From NCBI RefSeq assembly GCF_000013645.1, contig NC_007952.1, positions 744,001 to 808,000 on the forward strand: DNA of 64,000 nt, given 5' to 3'. Both the position numbers and the translations under genes were made by a program. Below the pieces are notes generated by a model that was given only the letters and a program-made list of their open reading frames with translations, had not been told where the DNA came from and did not search any database. This document shows, in pieces, positions 16,685 through 24,757 of this stretch. This DNA is from Paraburkholderia xenovorans LB400 (GTDB taxonomy: Bacteria > Pseudomonadota > Gammaproteobacteria > Burkholderiales > Burkholderiaceae). How positions within the stretch are numbered: the stretch's first letter is position 1; the number at the start of each line of letters is the position of its first letter.

Positions 16685-16704
16685 TGACTCTCATGGAGAC
16701 GGTC

Positions 16705-18027
16705 ATGCTTTCCCACGAAGACAACGAGACCCTGGTGCGGGTCGGCCCCGGCACGCCGACCGGACAATTCATGCGCCTTTACTGGCTGCCGTTCCTGCCG
16801 TCGTCGGATCTGACCGTCGACGGCCAGCCGCAGCGCGTGCGTCTGCTAGGCGAAGATCTGATCGCGTTTCGCGACAGCGAAGGGCGGGTCGGTCTTGTCG
16901 ATCATGTCTGCCCGCATCGCGGCGCGCCGCTGGTGTTTGGCCGCAACGAGAACTGCGGATTGCGCTGCGTCTATCACGGCTGGCAGTTCGGCGTGGATGG
17001 GCAGGTGATCGATACGCCCGCCGAGCCCGCAGAGAGCCGGCTCAAGGACAAGGTACGCATCAGGAGCTATCCGTGCCGCGAACGCAACGGCATCGTTTGG
17101 GCATACATGGGTGAGGCCGATGCAAACGCGCTGCCGCCACTGCCGAATCTCGAATGGAATATGGTGCCGCTGGAGAACGTGCACTTCAGCTTCCGCGTGC
17201 AGGAATGCAACTGGCTGCAGGCGGTGGAAGGCGAGATCGATTCGGCGCACGCGCCGATCCTGCATGGCCGCATCGACTCGCAAGGCGCGATCAACGAATG
17301 GACCGCCAAGCGCGATCTGCGTCCTGTGTTCGAGTGCCAGCGGCGCGAGTTCGGTATCAGCATCGCGTCGCGCCGGGTACTCGACGACAGTCACCACTAC
17401 TGGCGCGTCAACCAGTTCCTGTTTCCGTTCTACACGCTCGTGCCGCCGCAATCGAAGTATCCGGAACTGAGCGGCCACGCATGGGTGCCGGTCGACGACG
17501 AAAACACACTCTGCCTGATGTTCTCGTACACGCCGGCCGCGCCGCTCTACGAGAAAACCCGCAAGCTGTTCGAAGACGGCCACGCGGGACGCGAGACCGG
17601 CCACGCGAGTGCGCACGCGTTCGCGCCGCGACCGGTCACGCAGCCGTATGCGAAGTACTGGACCCGCTTCAACCTCGAATCGGCTTTCCAGTTCGATTAC
17701 GACGCGCAGACGAAAACCTGGTTCTCCGGCCTGCCGGGCTTGTGGGTGCAGGACGCCGCATGCCAGTCGGGCGTTGCGCCGATCTACGACCGCCGCAAGG
17801 AAAATCTCGGCATCAGCGATACGGGCGTGGCGATGACCCGGCGCCTGCTGCTCGAAAACGTGCGCAAGTTGGCGTCCGAACGTGTGTCGCCGGTGCGGGT
17901 GGACGATCCGGATCTCTGGATGGTGCGTGCCGTGTCGTTGACGTTGCCCGCGGGCGCGCCCTGGCAAAGCGACGGCGCTGAACACATGCGCGCGCGCCTC
18001 GGCGCCGATTTCGGCTACACGCCCTGA
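16705..18027 (+). CDS. Rieske aromatic ring-hydroxylating oxygenase, phthalate-dioxygenase type
   Basis: A 440-residue oxygenase component. The Rieske [2Fe-2S] ligands are Cys69-x-His71 (CPHRG) and Cys88-x2-His91 (CVYHGW). The mononuclear iron site is seen in EGEIDSAHAPILHG, which supplies the Asp and two His. Length and motif spacing place it with the phthalate 4,5-dioxygenase/vanillate demethylase group, which needs only a single PDR-type reductase. That reductase is the next gene. Possible chemistry is ring dihydroxylation or O-demethylation. ATG 16705 follows GGAGA; ATG 16693 is an alternative four codons upstream. It is first in an operon with a repressor-type palindrome over its promoter. 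Confidence 0.9.
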   Translation: MLSHEDNETLVRVGPGTPTGQFMRLYWLPFLPSSDLTVDGQPQRVRLLGEDLIAFRDSEGRVGLVDHVCPHRGAPLVFGRNENCGLRCVYHGWQFGVDGQVIDTPAEPAESRLKDKVRIRSYPCRERNGIVWAYMGEADANALPPLPNLEWNMVPLENVHFSFRVQECNWLQAVEGEIDSAHAPILHGRIDSQGAINEWTAKRDLRPVFECQRREFGISIASRRVLDDSHHYWRVNQFLFPFYTLVPPQSKYPELSGHAWVPVDDENTLCLMFSYTPAAPLYEKTRKLFEDGHAGRETGHASAHAFAPRPVTQPYAKYWTRFNLESAFQFDYDAQTKTWFSGLPGLWVQDAACQSGVAPIYDRRKENLGISDTGVAMTRRLLLENVRKLASERVSPVRVDDPDLWMVRAVSLTLPAGAPWQSDGAEHMRARLGADFGYTP

Positions 18028-18053
18028 GCGGCCGCTTGCGAGAGTTCGACATC

Positions 18054-19016
18054 ATGTCTCAGCACAACGCCGATCGTATCGACGTCCGTCTCACGCAGAT
18101 CCGTCTGGAAGCGGACGACGTGGCGTCCTACGAATTCCGGCCCATCGGTACGCCCGTTTTGCCGGCCTTCGAAGCCGGCGCGCACATCGACCTTTATCTG
18201 CCCGAGAACCGTGTGCGCAGCTATTCGCTGGTCAACGCTCCTCATGAACGCCACCGTTATGTGATTGCCGTGCAGCGCGAGGCGGCCGGTCGCGGCGGCT
18301 CCGCATGGATGCACCGCACGCCGCGGGTCGGCGACCGCTTCACGATCGGCGCGCCGATGAACGACTTTCCGCTGTGCGAAGCAGCACGGCAATCGGTGTT
18401 CATCTGCGGCGGCATCGGCATCACGCCGATCGTTTCGATGATCAGGCGTCTCGAGCGCACCGGCGCATCGTGGCAATTGCACTATGCCGCGCGCGAGCGC
18501 TCACGTGCGGCGTATGCAGACGATCTCGCGCAGATCGACGAAGCCGGCTCGCGCATCACCATGCATCTGGAAAGTGAAGGTGGGCGGCTCGACTTGCGGC
18601 GTGTGGTGGAACGCGCGCCCGCGGACGCTCACCTGTATTGCTGCGGACCGCGCGGCATGGTCGACGCGTTTATCGAAGCATGCGCGTCGCGGCCTCGCGC
18701 GCAGGTGCACTTCGAGCGTTTCGCGGCCGCGAACGAATCGGCAACGGCCGGCGGCTTCGACGTGGTGCTCGGGCGCGACGGCAGACGTATTCCGGTCGCG
18801 CCCGGGAAGACGATCCTCGACACGCTGCTGGATCACGGCGTCGACGTCCAGTACGCCTGCTCGGCCGGCGTGTGCGGCACTTGCCGCACCGGCGTGATCG
18901 ACGGCGTGCCCGATCATCGCGACGATTATCTGACCGACGAGGAGAAGGCGGGGAACCGTGCGGTGATGGTGTGCTGTTCGGGTTCGTTGTCGCCGACGTT
19001 GGTGCTCGATCTCTGA
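18054..19016 (+). CDS. PDR/VanB-family reductase (FMN + plant-type [2Fe-2S])
   Basis: A 320-residue electron-transfer reductase in the phthalate dioxygenase reductase layout: an N-terminal flavin domain (VRSYSLVNAP), an NADH domain (CGGIGITPIVSMI, YCCGPRGMVDAF) and a C-terminal plant-type ferredoxin with four cysteines (CSAGVCGTC... VCCSG). It takes electrons from NADH to the Rieske centre of the preceding oxygenase. ATG 18054 is chosen; the frame is open a few codons earlier. The gap to the oxygenase stop is 26 bp, so the two are co-expressed. Confidence 0.92.
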   Translation: MSQHNADRIDVRLTQIRLEADDVASYEFRPIGTPVLPAFEAGAHIDLYLPENRVRSYSLVNAPHERHRYVIAVQREAAGRGGSAWMHRTPRVGDRFTIGAPMNDFPLCEAARQSVFICGGIGITPIVSMIRRLERTGASWQLHYAARERSRAAYADDLAQIDEAGSRITMHLESEGGRLDLRRVVERAPADAHLYCCGPRGMVDAFIEACASRPRAQVHFERFAAANESATAGGFDVVLGRDGRRIPVAPGKTILDTLLDHGVDVQYACSAGVCGTCRTGVIDGVPDHRDDYLTDEEKAGNRAVMVCCSGSLSPTLVLDL

Positions 19017-19077
19017 TCGTCAACCGAACACGAATCACTGATAGAAGGTGCGCCGCGCGCATCGACGAGGAGACTTC

Positions 19078-20385
19078 ATGCTTTCCAGACTGGTCAATGA
19101 ATTTCCCGAGCACGAGCCGCGTCCCGCCAATGCGCCCAAGGCGCTCGCCGGCATTCGCGTGGTCGACTTCACTCACTTTATCGCCGGGCCGTTCGCGACG
19201 ATGATGCTGGCCGACATGGGCGCGGAGGTCATCAAGATCGAAGCGCCGGGGCGCGGCGACGAGTTCCGTTATTACCCGCCGGCTCATCCCGAGGACGCCA
19301 GCATCGGCGGCCCCTATCTCTGGGCGAATCGCAACAAGCGCAGCATTGCGCTCGATCTGAAATCGGCGGAGGGACGACGCATCGCGCGCGAACTGGTCGC
19401 GACGGCGGACATCGTGGCGGAGAATTTTTCGACCGGCGTGATGGAGCGTCTCGGTCTGAGCTACGAAGCCTGCCGCGAGCTGAATCCGCAGGTGATCTAC
19501 TGCTCGGTCTCCGCTTATGGACGCGAAGGTGCGTTCGCGGACCGGCTGGGATTCGACCCGATCGCGCAGGCCGAGAGCGGATTCGTGTCGATGAACGGCT
19601 ATCCGGATCGCCTTGGCGTGCGTGCGCTGTCGCCGGTAATGGACATCAGTACGGCAATGATGGCGAGCAATGCCATGCTCGGCGCGCTGGTCGCACGCGA
19701 ACGCACCGGCAAGGGCCAGGCTGTCGAGGTTTCGCTGTTCGACAACGCCGTGCTGATGACCGGCTACGCGACGGTGCAGCATCTGTTCACCGGCGAGGAG
19801 CCGCGCCGCCACGGCAATACGAGTCCGGATACGTGTCCGTCGGGCGTTTTCAAGGCGGCGGACAAAGCGTTCTACATCAATTGCGGTAACGACAAGATAT
19901 TCCATCGGCTTGCCAACCAGGTGCTGGAGATGCCCGAACTGGCCGCCGACCCGGTGCTTGCCGATCGCAACGGCCGCATCGCGCGGCGCGACGAACTGTT
20001 TCGTATCCTCGACGAAGCGTTCATTCGCCACCCTTGGGCGCATTGGCAGCAACGCATGCGAGCCGCGTCGATCCCGTGCGGCGAAGTACGTACGGTCGGC
20101 GAGGCGCTGCGTTCGCCGGAAGCACGCGAGCGCAAGCTCGTAAGCCGTCTTGAACATCCGGAGCTCGGCTGGCTGCCGAATATCAATCTGCCGTTCCGCT
20201 TCAGCGAGACGCCGATCGACGATCCTTCGCCCGCGCCGCGCGTGGGCGAACACAGTCGCTCGATTCTGACTGAGGTGCTGGGTTACTCCGGCGAAGGCGC
20301 GGATGCGCTGCTGCGAAGCGGCTCGGTGTATAGCTGCGATCAGGTGGTTGCCGCCGCGGGCGGAGCCGAGGTCTCCGCGTCATGA
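19078..20385 (+). CDS. CaiB/BaiF (family III) CoA-transferase
   Basis: This 435-residue protein has the family III CoA-transferase N-terminus (GIRVVDFTHFIAGPFATMMLADMGAEVIKIE), the ANRNKRSIALDLKS segment, and a catalytic-Asp region (GFDPIAQAESGFVSMNG). It has the full length of true CoA-transferases, in contrast to the shorter racemase-like gene at 13936. It probably activates a pathway acid using succinyl-CoA or another acyl-CoA donor. A GAGGAG ribosome site precedes ATG 19078. Its stop overlaps the next start as ATGA. Confidence 0.9.
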   Translation: MLSRLVNEFPEHEPRPANAPKALAGIRVVDFTHFIAGPFATMMLADMGAEVIKIEAPGRGDEFRYYPPAHPEDASIGGPYLWANRNKRSIALDLKSAEGRRIARELVATADIVAENFSTGVMERLGLSYEACRELNPQVIYCSVSAYGREGAFADRLGFDPIAQAESGFVSMNGYPDRLGVRALSPVMDISTAMMASNAMLGALVARERTGKGQAVEVSLFDNAVLMTGYATVQHLFTGEEPRRHGNTSPDTCPSGVFKAADKAFYINCGNDKIFHRLANQVLEMPELAADPVLADRNGRIARRDELFRILDEAFIRHPWAHWQQRMRAASIPCGEVRTVGEALRSPEARERKLVSRLEHPELGWLPNINLPFRFSETPIDDPSPAPRVGEHSRSILTEVLGYSGEGADALLRSGSVYSCDQVVAAAGGAEVSAS

Positions 20386-21563
20386 CGGAGCGCACGCTAC
20401 GCGGGCAGGTCGCGGTAGTGGGCGTCGGCGAGAGCGAATACTACCGTGCCGGCCACGCGCCGGACCCGGAATTCAGACTTCTGCTCAAGGCGGTGCTGGC
20501 GGCGTGCCGCGATGCGGATATCGACCCGGCGGACATCGACGGCTTCGCCTCGTTCGCCGACGATCGCAACGACGCGGTGCGTATCGCCACGGCGCTCGGC
20601 GTGAAGCGCTTGCGCTCCACGACGATGCAGTGGGGCGGCGGAGGCGGCGGCTGTGCCGCCGCGGTGGCCAACGGCGCGGCCGCGATCATGAGCGGCATGG
20701 CGCAGTGCGTGCTGGTCTATCGCGGGCTTGCGCAGGGACAGTTCGGGCGCTTCGGCCAGGCGGCGCCGCGTGCGTCCATTTCTGGCGAGATGGCATATCA
20801 GATGCCGTATGGCGTGCTTGCGCCGCCACAGAAGTTCGCGATGAAGGTGCAGCGTTTCATGCACGAACACGGCGTGCGCCGCGAAGCGCTGCGCGCGATC
20901 GCGCTCGCGTCCTATCAGCACGCGCAGGCCAATCCGCGCGCGGTGATGCACGGCAAACCGCTGACCGCCGAAGCGTACGACGCATCGCGCTGGATCGTCG
21001 AGCCGTTTCGTCTGTTCGATTGCTGCATGGAGAATGACGGCGCGGGCGCGTTGCTGCTGGTGGCCGCAGAACGCGCGAAAGACTTTCCACATCGGCCGGT
21101 GTATCTGCTTGGCGCGGCGAGCGGCGGTGACTGGCGAGCGGCCGCCTCGCCGCACAACGCGCCCCATTACGCGAGTGCCAACTATAGCGGCGTTTCAGGC
21201 GATTTGTACCGGATGGCGCGCGTGTCGCCCGCGGACGTCGGCGTGGTGCAGAGCTATGAGAACTTCACCGGAGGCGTGGCAATGGCGCTGAGCGAGCACG
21301 GGTTTTTCCATCCCGACGAAGCCAACGATTTTCTAACGCCGGAGAATCTCGTCGCGCCGTCGGGCAAGCTGCCGCTCAACACGAGCGGCGGCAATCTTGG
21401 CGAATGCTACGTGCACGGCTTCGAACTGGTGATAGAAGCGGCGCGCCAGGTGCGCGGCGAGTCGACCAGTCAAGCGGCGCGGCATGACGTGGCGCTGGTG
21501 ATCGGCGGCCCGATGGTGACGCCGGCAAGCAGCCTGCTGTTCGGATCGGCGGCAACGTTATGA
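20382..21563 (+). CDS. Thiolase-fold protein, Ltp2-like (probable retro-aldolase or thiolase)
   Basis: A 393-residue thiolase-superfamily protein of the lipid-transfer/SCP2-thiolase branch. The N-terminus reads VAVVGVGESEYYRAG. A Gly-rich loop with a single Cys (WGGGGGGCAAAVANG) stands at the classical nucleophile position, but the C-terminal motif is NTSGGNLGECYVHGF in place of the GHPxGATG of true degradative thiolases. This C-terminal form is seen in thiolase-like proteins that pair with DUF35 partners, including Ltp2 aldolases of steroid side-chain breakdown. The next gene, overlapping by ATGA, is just such a DUF35 protein. It therefore probably cleaves a hydroxyacyl- or ketoacyl-CoA in complex with it; whether by retro-aldol or thiolytic chemistry cannot be told from sequence. 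Confidence 0.85.
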   Translation: MTERTLRGQVAVVGVGESEYYRAGHAPDPEFRLLLKAVLAACRDADIDPADIDGFASFADDRNDAVRIATALGVKRLRSTTMQWGGGGGGCAAAVANGAAAIMSGMAQCVLVYRGLAQGQFGRFGQAAPRASISGEMAYQMPYGVLAPPQKFAMKVQRFMHEHGVRREALRAIALASYQHAQANPRAVMHGKPLTAEAYDASRWIVEPFRLFDCCMENDGAGALLLVAAERAKDFPHRPVYLLGAASGGDWRAAASPHNAPHYASANYSGVSGDLYRMARVSPADVGVVQSYENFTGGVAMALSEHGFFHPDEANDFLTPENLVAPSGKLPLNTSGGNLGECYVHGFELVIEAARQVRGESTSQAARHDVALVIGGPMVTPASSLLFGSAATL

Positions 21564-22018
21564 CGGATTCATCCGCGTCGCCGACGTATCTGCCCGCCGG
21601 ACTTCCCGCCCCGGTGCCCGAACCGGACGGCTTGTCCGCGCCATATTGGGCGGGTCTGCGGGAAGAAAAGTTGCGCGTGCAGCGTTGTGCGCACTGTCGC
21701 ACCTGGCAATTCGGGCCGGAGTGGATCTGTCACGGATGCCGTACCTTCGACCCCGCGTGGCATGAAGTGGCGCCGCGCGGCCGCATCTTCAGCTGGGAGC
21801 GCGTCTGGCACCCGTCGCACCCGGCGCTCGCTCAAGCGACGCCGTATCTGGTGGTGCTGGTGGAATTGCCGCACGCGGGCCATGTGCGCATGCTCGGCAA
21901 CCTGCTCGGCGATCCCCGTCAGCAGGTCGAAATGGGCGCGGCGGTGACTGGCGTGTTCGAGCATCATGCCGAAGCCGCGACGCCTTACAGTCTGCTGCAA
22001 TGGCGGCTTTCGACGTGA
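21560..22018 (+). CDS. DUF35 zinc-ribbon/OB-fold partner protein
   Basis: A 152-residue DUF35 protein: an N-terminal rubredoxin-like zinc ribbon with CAHC (about residue 44) and CHGC (about residue 59), then an OB-fold (GRIFSWERVWHPSHPAL... VTGVFEHH). DUF35 proteins form obligate complexes with thiolase-like enzymes and help bind the CoA part of the substrate. The start overlaps the thiolase stop as ATGA, implying translational coupling and 1:1 complex formation. Confidence 0.9.
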   Translation: MTDSSASPTYLPAGLPAPVPEPDGLSAPYWAGLREEKLRVQRCAHCRTWQFGPEWICHGCRTFDPAWHEVAPRGRIFSWERVWHPSHPALAQATPYLVVLVELPHAGHVRMLGNLLGDPRQQVEMGAAVTGVFEHHAEAATPYSLLQWRLST

Positions 22019-22050
22019 AAGTACCGGAAGGTTTGGGCGGGGGCTGTCTG

Positions 22051-22056
22051 TATAAT
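22051..22056 (+). promoter_or_regulatory. Possible -10 element before the GntR gene
   Basis: A perfect TATAAT lies 40 bp upstream of the GntR ATG, in the 78-bp gap after the DUF35 gene. No good -35 is found 16-18 bp upstream, so an internal promoter is only possible, and read-through from the operon promoter is equally likely. Confidence 0.4.
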
Positions 22057-22096
22057 CGCCAGTTACCGTCCTTGCGACTTTCTTCTTTTCAGCCTC

Positions 22097-22852
22097 ATGC
22101 AATTAACGCCTCCCGCTACACGCGAATCGACTTCACGCTCGGAGCTCGTCGGCAAGATGCTGGCGTTCTTCAAGGAGCGCGGCTACGAAAGCGGCGAGCG
22201 GCTGCCGTCCGAGCGCGCGCTGGCGGAGCGCTTTGGCGTGGGCCGCAACGCGTTGCGCGAAGCGCTCTCCACGCTGAGCGCGCTGCGGGTCATCGAATCA
22301 CGTCCGAACTCCGGCATCTATCTGCGCCGCATGTCGACGGACAGCAGCTTCGAGACCATCGTGATGCTGACGGAGATGGGCTCCGAGCCGTCCATGAAAG
22401 AGGTCAAGGAGACACTTGAGGTCCGCTGGGCGTTAGAGATGCGCACGGTACAGCTGGCGTGCGAGCGCCGCACGGAAGGCGATCTGGACAGTCTCGCATC
22501 GGTAATCGACGCGACCCAGGCCGTGCTGTCGAACAAGGGCAACATCTCGGTGCAGGACACGGCATTCCACATGGCTCTCGCGCGCTGCACCCACAACGAG
22601 GTGCTGGTGCGGCTACTCAATTCGTTCTACCGGATTTCGGAAAGCCGCCGCTTTGCGCTGTTCGCCGACCCCGAGCGCGGTGAGATCTCGGCAGTGCAGC
22701 ACGCAAAGCTCTACGAAGCAGTGAAGAAGCGCGACGTGAAGAAAGCCATCGCATTGATGGAGACGCATTTCTCGCGGGCCGTGGAAGCGTGGAACGAGAT
22801 TCTCGGCGAAGAGCCGGTTTCAGGAACAAAACGGACAGGCAAGACGAAGTAA
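22097..22852 (+). CDS. FadR-subfamily GntR transcriptional regulator
   Basis: A 251-residue GntR regulator. The N-terminal winged helix reads ERLPSERALAERFGVGRNALREALSTL (residues 34-61). The C-terminal FCD effector domain carries the metal-binding pattern, seen in FHMALARCTHNEVLVRLL and in the late QHAKLYEAVKKRDVKKAIALMETHF. It sits at the end of the oxygenase operon. It should repress that operon, the divergent MFS operon and the porin through the AATTGGT-N3-ACCAATT sites, with a pathway intermediate as inducer; this wiring is inferred from site form and position. A strong terminator follows. Confidence 0.92.
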   Translation: MQLTPPATRESTSRSELVGKMLAFFKERGYESGERLPSERALAERFGVGRNALREALSTLSALRVIESRPNSGIYLRRMSTDSSFETIVMLTEMGSEPSMKEVKETLEVRWALEMRTVQLACERRTEGDLDSLASVIDATQAVLSNKGNISVQDTAFHMALARCTHNEVLVRLLNSFYRISESRRFALFADPERGEISAVQHAKLYEAVKKRDVKKAIALMETHFSRAVEAWNEILGEEPVSGTKRTGKTK

Positions 22853-22890
22853 AAGGCACGCGGACAATGCGCGTCCCACGAAGCGAACAA

Positions 22891-22920
22891 AGCCGGCTCG
22901 ACGGGAGCCGGCTTTTTTTT
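22891..22920 (+). terminator. Rho-independent terminator after the GntR gene
   Basis: A 9-bp perfect stem, AGCCGGCTC / GAGCCGGCT, with a 5-base loop is followed by eight Ts. It lies 38 bp after the GntR stop and 24 bp before the end of the convergent porin gene, and ends the oxygenase operon. Confidence 0.92.
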
Positions 22921-22943
22921 CGTGGTGCGCCTGTCTTCGCCGA

Positions 22944-24173
22944 TCAGAACGTGTGCAGTATGCCGAGACGTACGAGCAGTTGATGATCGCTCGCCGATGG
23001 CGTCAATTGTGTGATCGACGCGACGGCCGTCTGGCCGAGAGAATCCGTCCCGCTTGCTTTCTGATAGATGGCGAGCGCATACAACTCGGTGCGCTTGGAC
23101 AGGAAGTACGCGCTCGACAGCGTTCCCTGCTGATAGGTCGCGCCGTCATACACGCCGACGCTCGCTTTACGCGTGTAACTGTACGCAGCGTTCACGCTGA
23201 AGGCGGGCGTGAATGCGTAACTCGCGTTGACTTCGCCGTTGTTGAAAACAGCGCTGCCCGCATAGTGCAAGGTGTTCGGTCCGGCGCTGGTGTCGCCGAG
23301 GCCGCCGAAGCCCGCATGCGAAATGGTCGCGCCGATGCTTGCCGGGCCAATGTGATACTTCGCGCCTGCGATCAGCAGTTGCAGCGTGGCGGCGGATGCA
23401 AAGCCCGCATAGATCGGATTTGACTGACCGGCGGTAGCCGAGCCGAATGAGCCGAGGTTATTGGCCGTGTTGCCGCCCGAATTGCCGGCCGTGCCGAAGT
23501 ACGACAGATTCGGGTCGCGTGCATTCAGGTAGCCCGCGGCTGCGGCAAACGGTCCGTTCGCGTACGACGCGGCGAGTGCCCATACCTGGTTGCGGGCCGT
23601 CGCCCCCGCCACGCCGCCCACCGCATACATGCCGCCCAGCGTCACGCCCGCATACGGCGTGCTTCTGAATTTGACCGTGTTGTCGATGCGGATGGAGTGG
23701 CCGAGATCGTCGAAATCGTCGGGGTTCGCGCCCATGTGGCCGGGCACTTCTCCGGCTTCCGAAAGCGGCGCGAGCATGTCGCTGACGATGCTGTATTGCC
23801 GCCCGAAAGTCACTTGCCCGAATGGATTGGCGAGGCCCACATAGGCCTGGCGGCCAAACTCGAGGCCGCCCTGCGCGAGACCGCCGGTGTTGATGTTGAA
23901 GCCGTTTTCCAACGTGAAGATCGCGCGTAGCCCGCCGCCCAGATCTTCGCTCCCACGCAGGCCCCAGCGACTGCCGCCGATTCCCGTTGCGCCGTCCGAC
24001 ATCGCATATTGGTGTTTGCCGGCGAGCGCGCCGCCGGCACGGCCCGTCTGCACGTTACTGACGTAGTTGAACCCCTGGTCGATCAGGCCGTACAGCGTTA
24101 CCGAACTTTGCGCGTGAGCCGCGGAAGCGGTCGTGCCGGCGATCGCTATCGCCAGCAGCATGGGTTTCTTCAT
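22944..24173 (-). CDS. Gram-negative porin, OmpC/Burkholderia type
   Basis: A 409-residue outer-membrane trimeric porin. The signal peptide MKKPMLLAIAIAGTTASAAHAQ is followed by the family start SSVTLYGLIDQGFNY. Further motifs are SRWGLRGSEDLGGGLRAIFTLE, RQAYVGLANPFGQVTFGRQ, and a C-terminal beta strand ending in Phe (LVRLGILHTF), the Bam recognition signature. It should let the pathway substrate across the outer membrane. The promoter region carries sites like the GntR operator, tying it to the neighbouring oxygenase operon. Confidence 0.95.
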   Translation of the reverse strand: MKKPMLLAIAIAGTTASAAHAQSSVTLYGLIDQGFNYVSNVQTGRAGGALAGKHQYAMSDGATGIGGSRWGLRGSEDLGGGLRAIFTLENGFNINTGGLAQGGLEFGRQAYVGLANPFGQVTFGRQYSIVSDMLAPLSEAGEVPGHMGANPDDFDDLGHSIRIDNTVKFRSTPYAGVTLGGMYAVGGVAGATARNQVWALAASYANGPFAAAAGYLNARDPNLSYFGTAGNSGGNTANNLGSFGSATAGQSNPIYAGFASAATLQLLIAGAKYHIGPASIGATISHAGFGGLGDTSAGPNTLHYAGSAVFNNGEVNASYAFTPAFSVNAAYSYTRKASVGVYDGATYQQGTLSSAYFLSKRTELYALAIYQKASGTDSLGQTAVASITQLTPSASDHQLLVRLGILHTF

Positions 24174-24234
24174 TGTGTCTCCGGATTTCCGATCGAATGT
24201 CGTATCTGTGAATGGCTTTCAGTGGATGAAGCAA

Positions 24235-24264
24235 AATTGGCTCCATCAAATTGGCCCACCATAA
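24235..24264. promoter_or_regulatory. Putative tandem GntR/FadR operators at the porin promoter
   Basis: Two adjacent sites lie just downstream of the predicted porin start of transcription: AATTGGCTCCATCAAATT (24235-24252) and AATTGGCCCACCATAA (24249-24264). They keep the AATTGG left half of the perfect site at 16668, with weaker right halves. The first also matches the TTGG-N4-ATCAA form at the MFS promoter. Confidence 0.6.
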
Positions 24265-24277
24265 GTGGCGGGGCCAA

Positions 24278-24306
24278 TCGTAACGATGCACGATTCGTGC
24301 TGTCAA
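24278..24306 (-). promoter_or_regulatory. Predicted sigma-70 promoter of the porin
   Basis: Minus strand: -35 TTGACA (24306-24301, perfect), 17-bp spacer, -10 TTACGA (24283-24278). The spacer contains the palindrome GCACGATTCGTGC, and the GntR-like sites lie just downstream. Confidence 0.6.
24288..24300. promoter_or_regulatory. 13-bp palindrome in the porin promoter spacer
   Basis: GCACGA-T-TCGTGC is a perfect inverted repeat placed between the -35 and -10 of the porin promoter, where a bound protein would block polymerase. Its half-sites differ from the GntR-type sites nearby, so a second regulator is implied if it is functional. Confidence 0.45.
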
Positions 24307-24501
24307 TCCTGAGGACAACCCTGGTGGGTGATGTCGGCGCACGGCGTGCGCTTTGGCCAGCGAAACCCAGGCGGGTTTCATGCCCGATTTCTTCCTGACG
24401 GATGACTGACTTCCGGCACCAGTCCTTCCAGATTGAGGAGCCTGGCGAGCACGCCGAATGCCGCATGGCGGGCGTGCTTCTGGCGAGGAAAGCGGCGTCG
24501 A

Positions 24502-24515
24502 TTGACGTGGGTCAA
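24502..24515. promoter_or_regulatory. TTGAC-N4-GTCAA palindrome, FNR/CRP-like
   Basis: TTGACGTGGGTCAA is a perfect 5-bp-arm palindrome with the spacing of FNR/ANR sites (TTGAT-N4-ATCAA) but C/G at the inner positions. A GATATT lies about 28 bp downstream of its centre at 24536-24541, so the site would sit near -40 of a promoter reading toward the dehydrogenase. Confidence 0.4.
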
Positions 24516-24757
24516 GAGGCCGAATCGCAGCGTGCGATATTGATTCGGAAGGTCGTGATTTATTGCGCGTCGAGGAGTCGGCGATCCGGCGAAAAACATG
24601 TCGCCGGAACGGGTGGATGGGCGACTCGCTCGCGCATAGTTGATGCCCGCGCGGCATCGTCATGCACCTACACCTGTCGACGTCAGGCCGGGCCCGAACG
24701 ATTCAAATGCGCCACGGCGCCGTCAAATCAAGAACACTCACCCTGGAAGACAAGAAC

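Larger units (their letters stand above)
24174..24757. other. 584-bp divergent control region between porin and aldehyde dehydrogenase
   Basis: The left part holds the porin promoter, an internal 13-bp palindrome and GntR-like operators (annotated separately). The middle holds a TTGAC-N4-GTCAA palindrome at 24502-24515. From there to the dehydrogenase ATG no further element was recognised, and the short frames present lack coding character. Confidence 0.6.
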
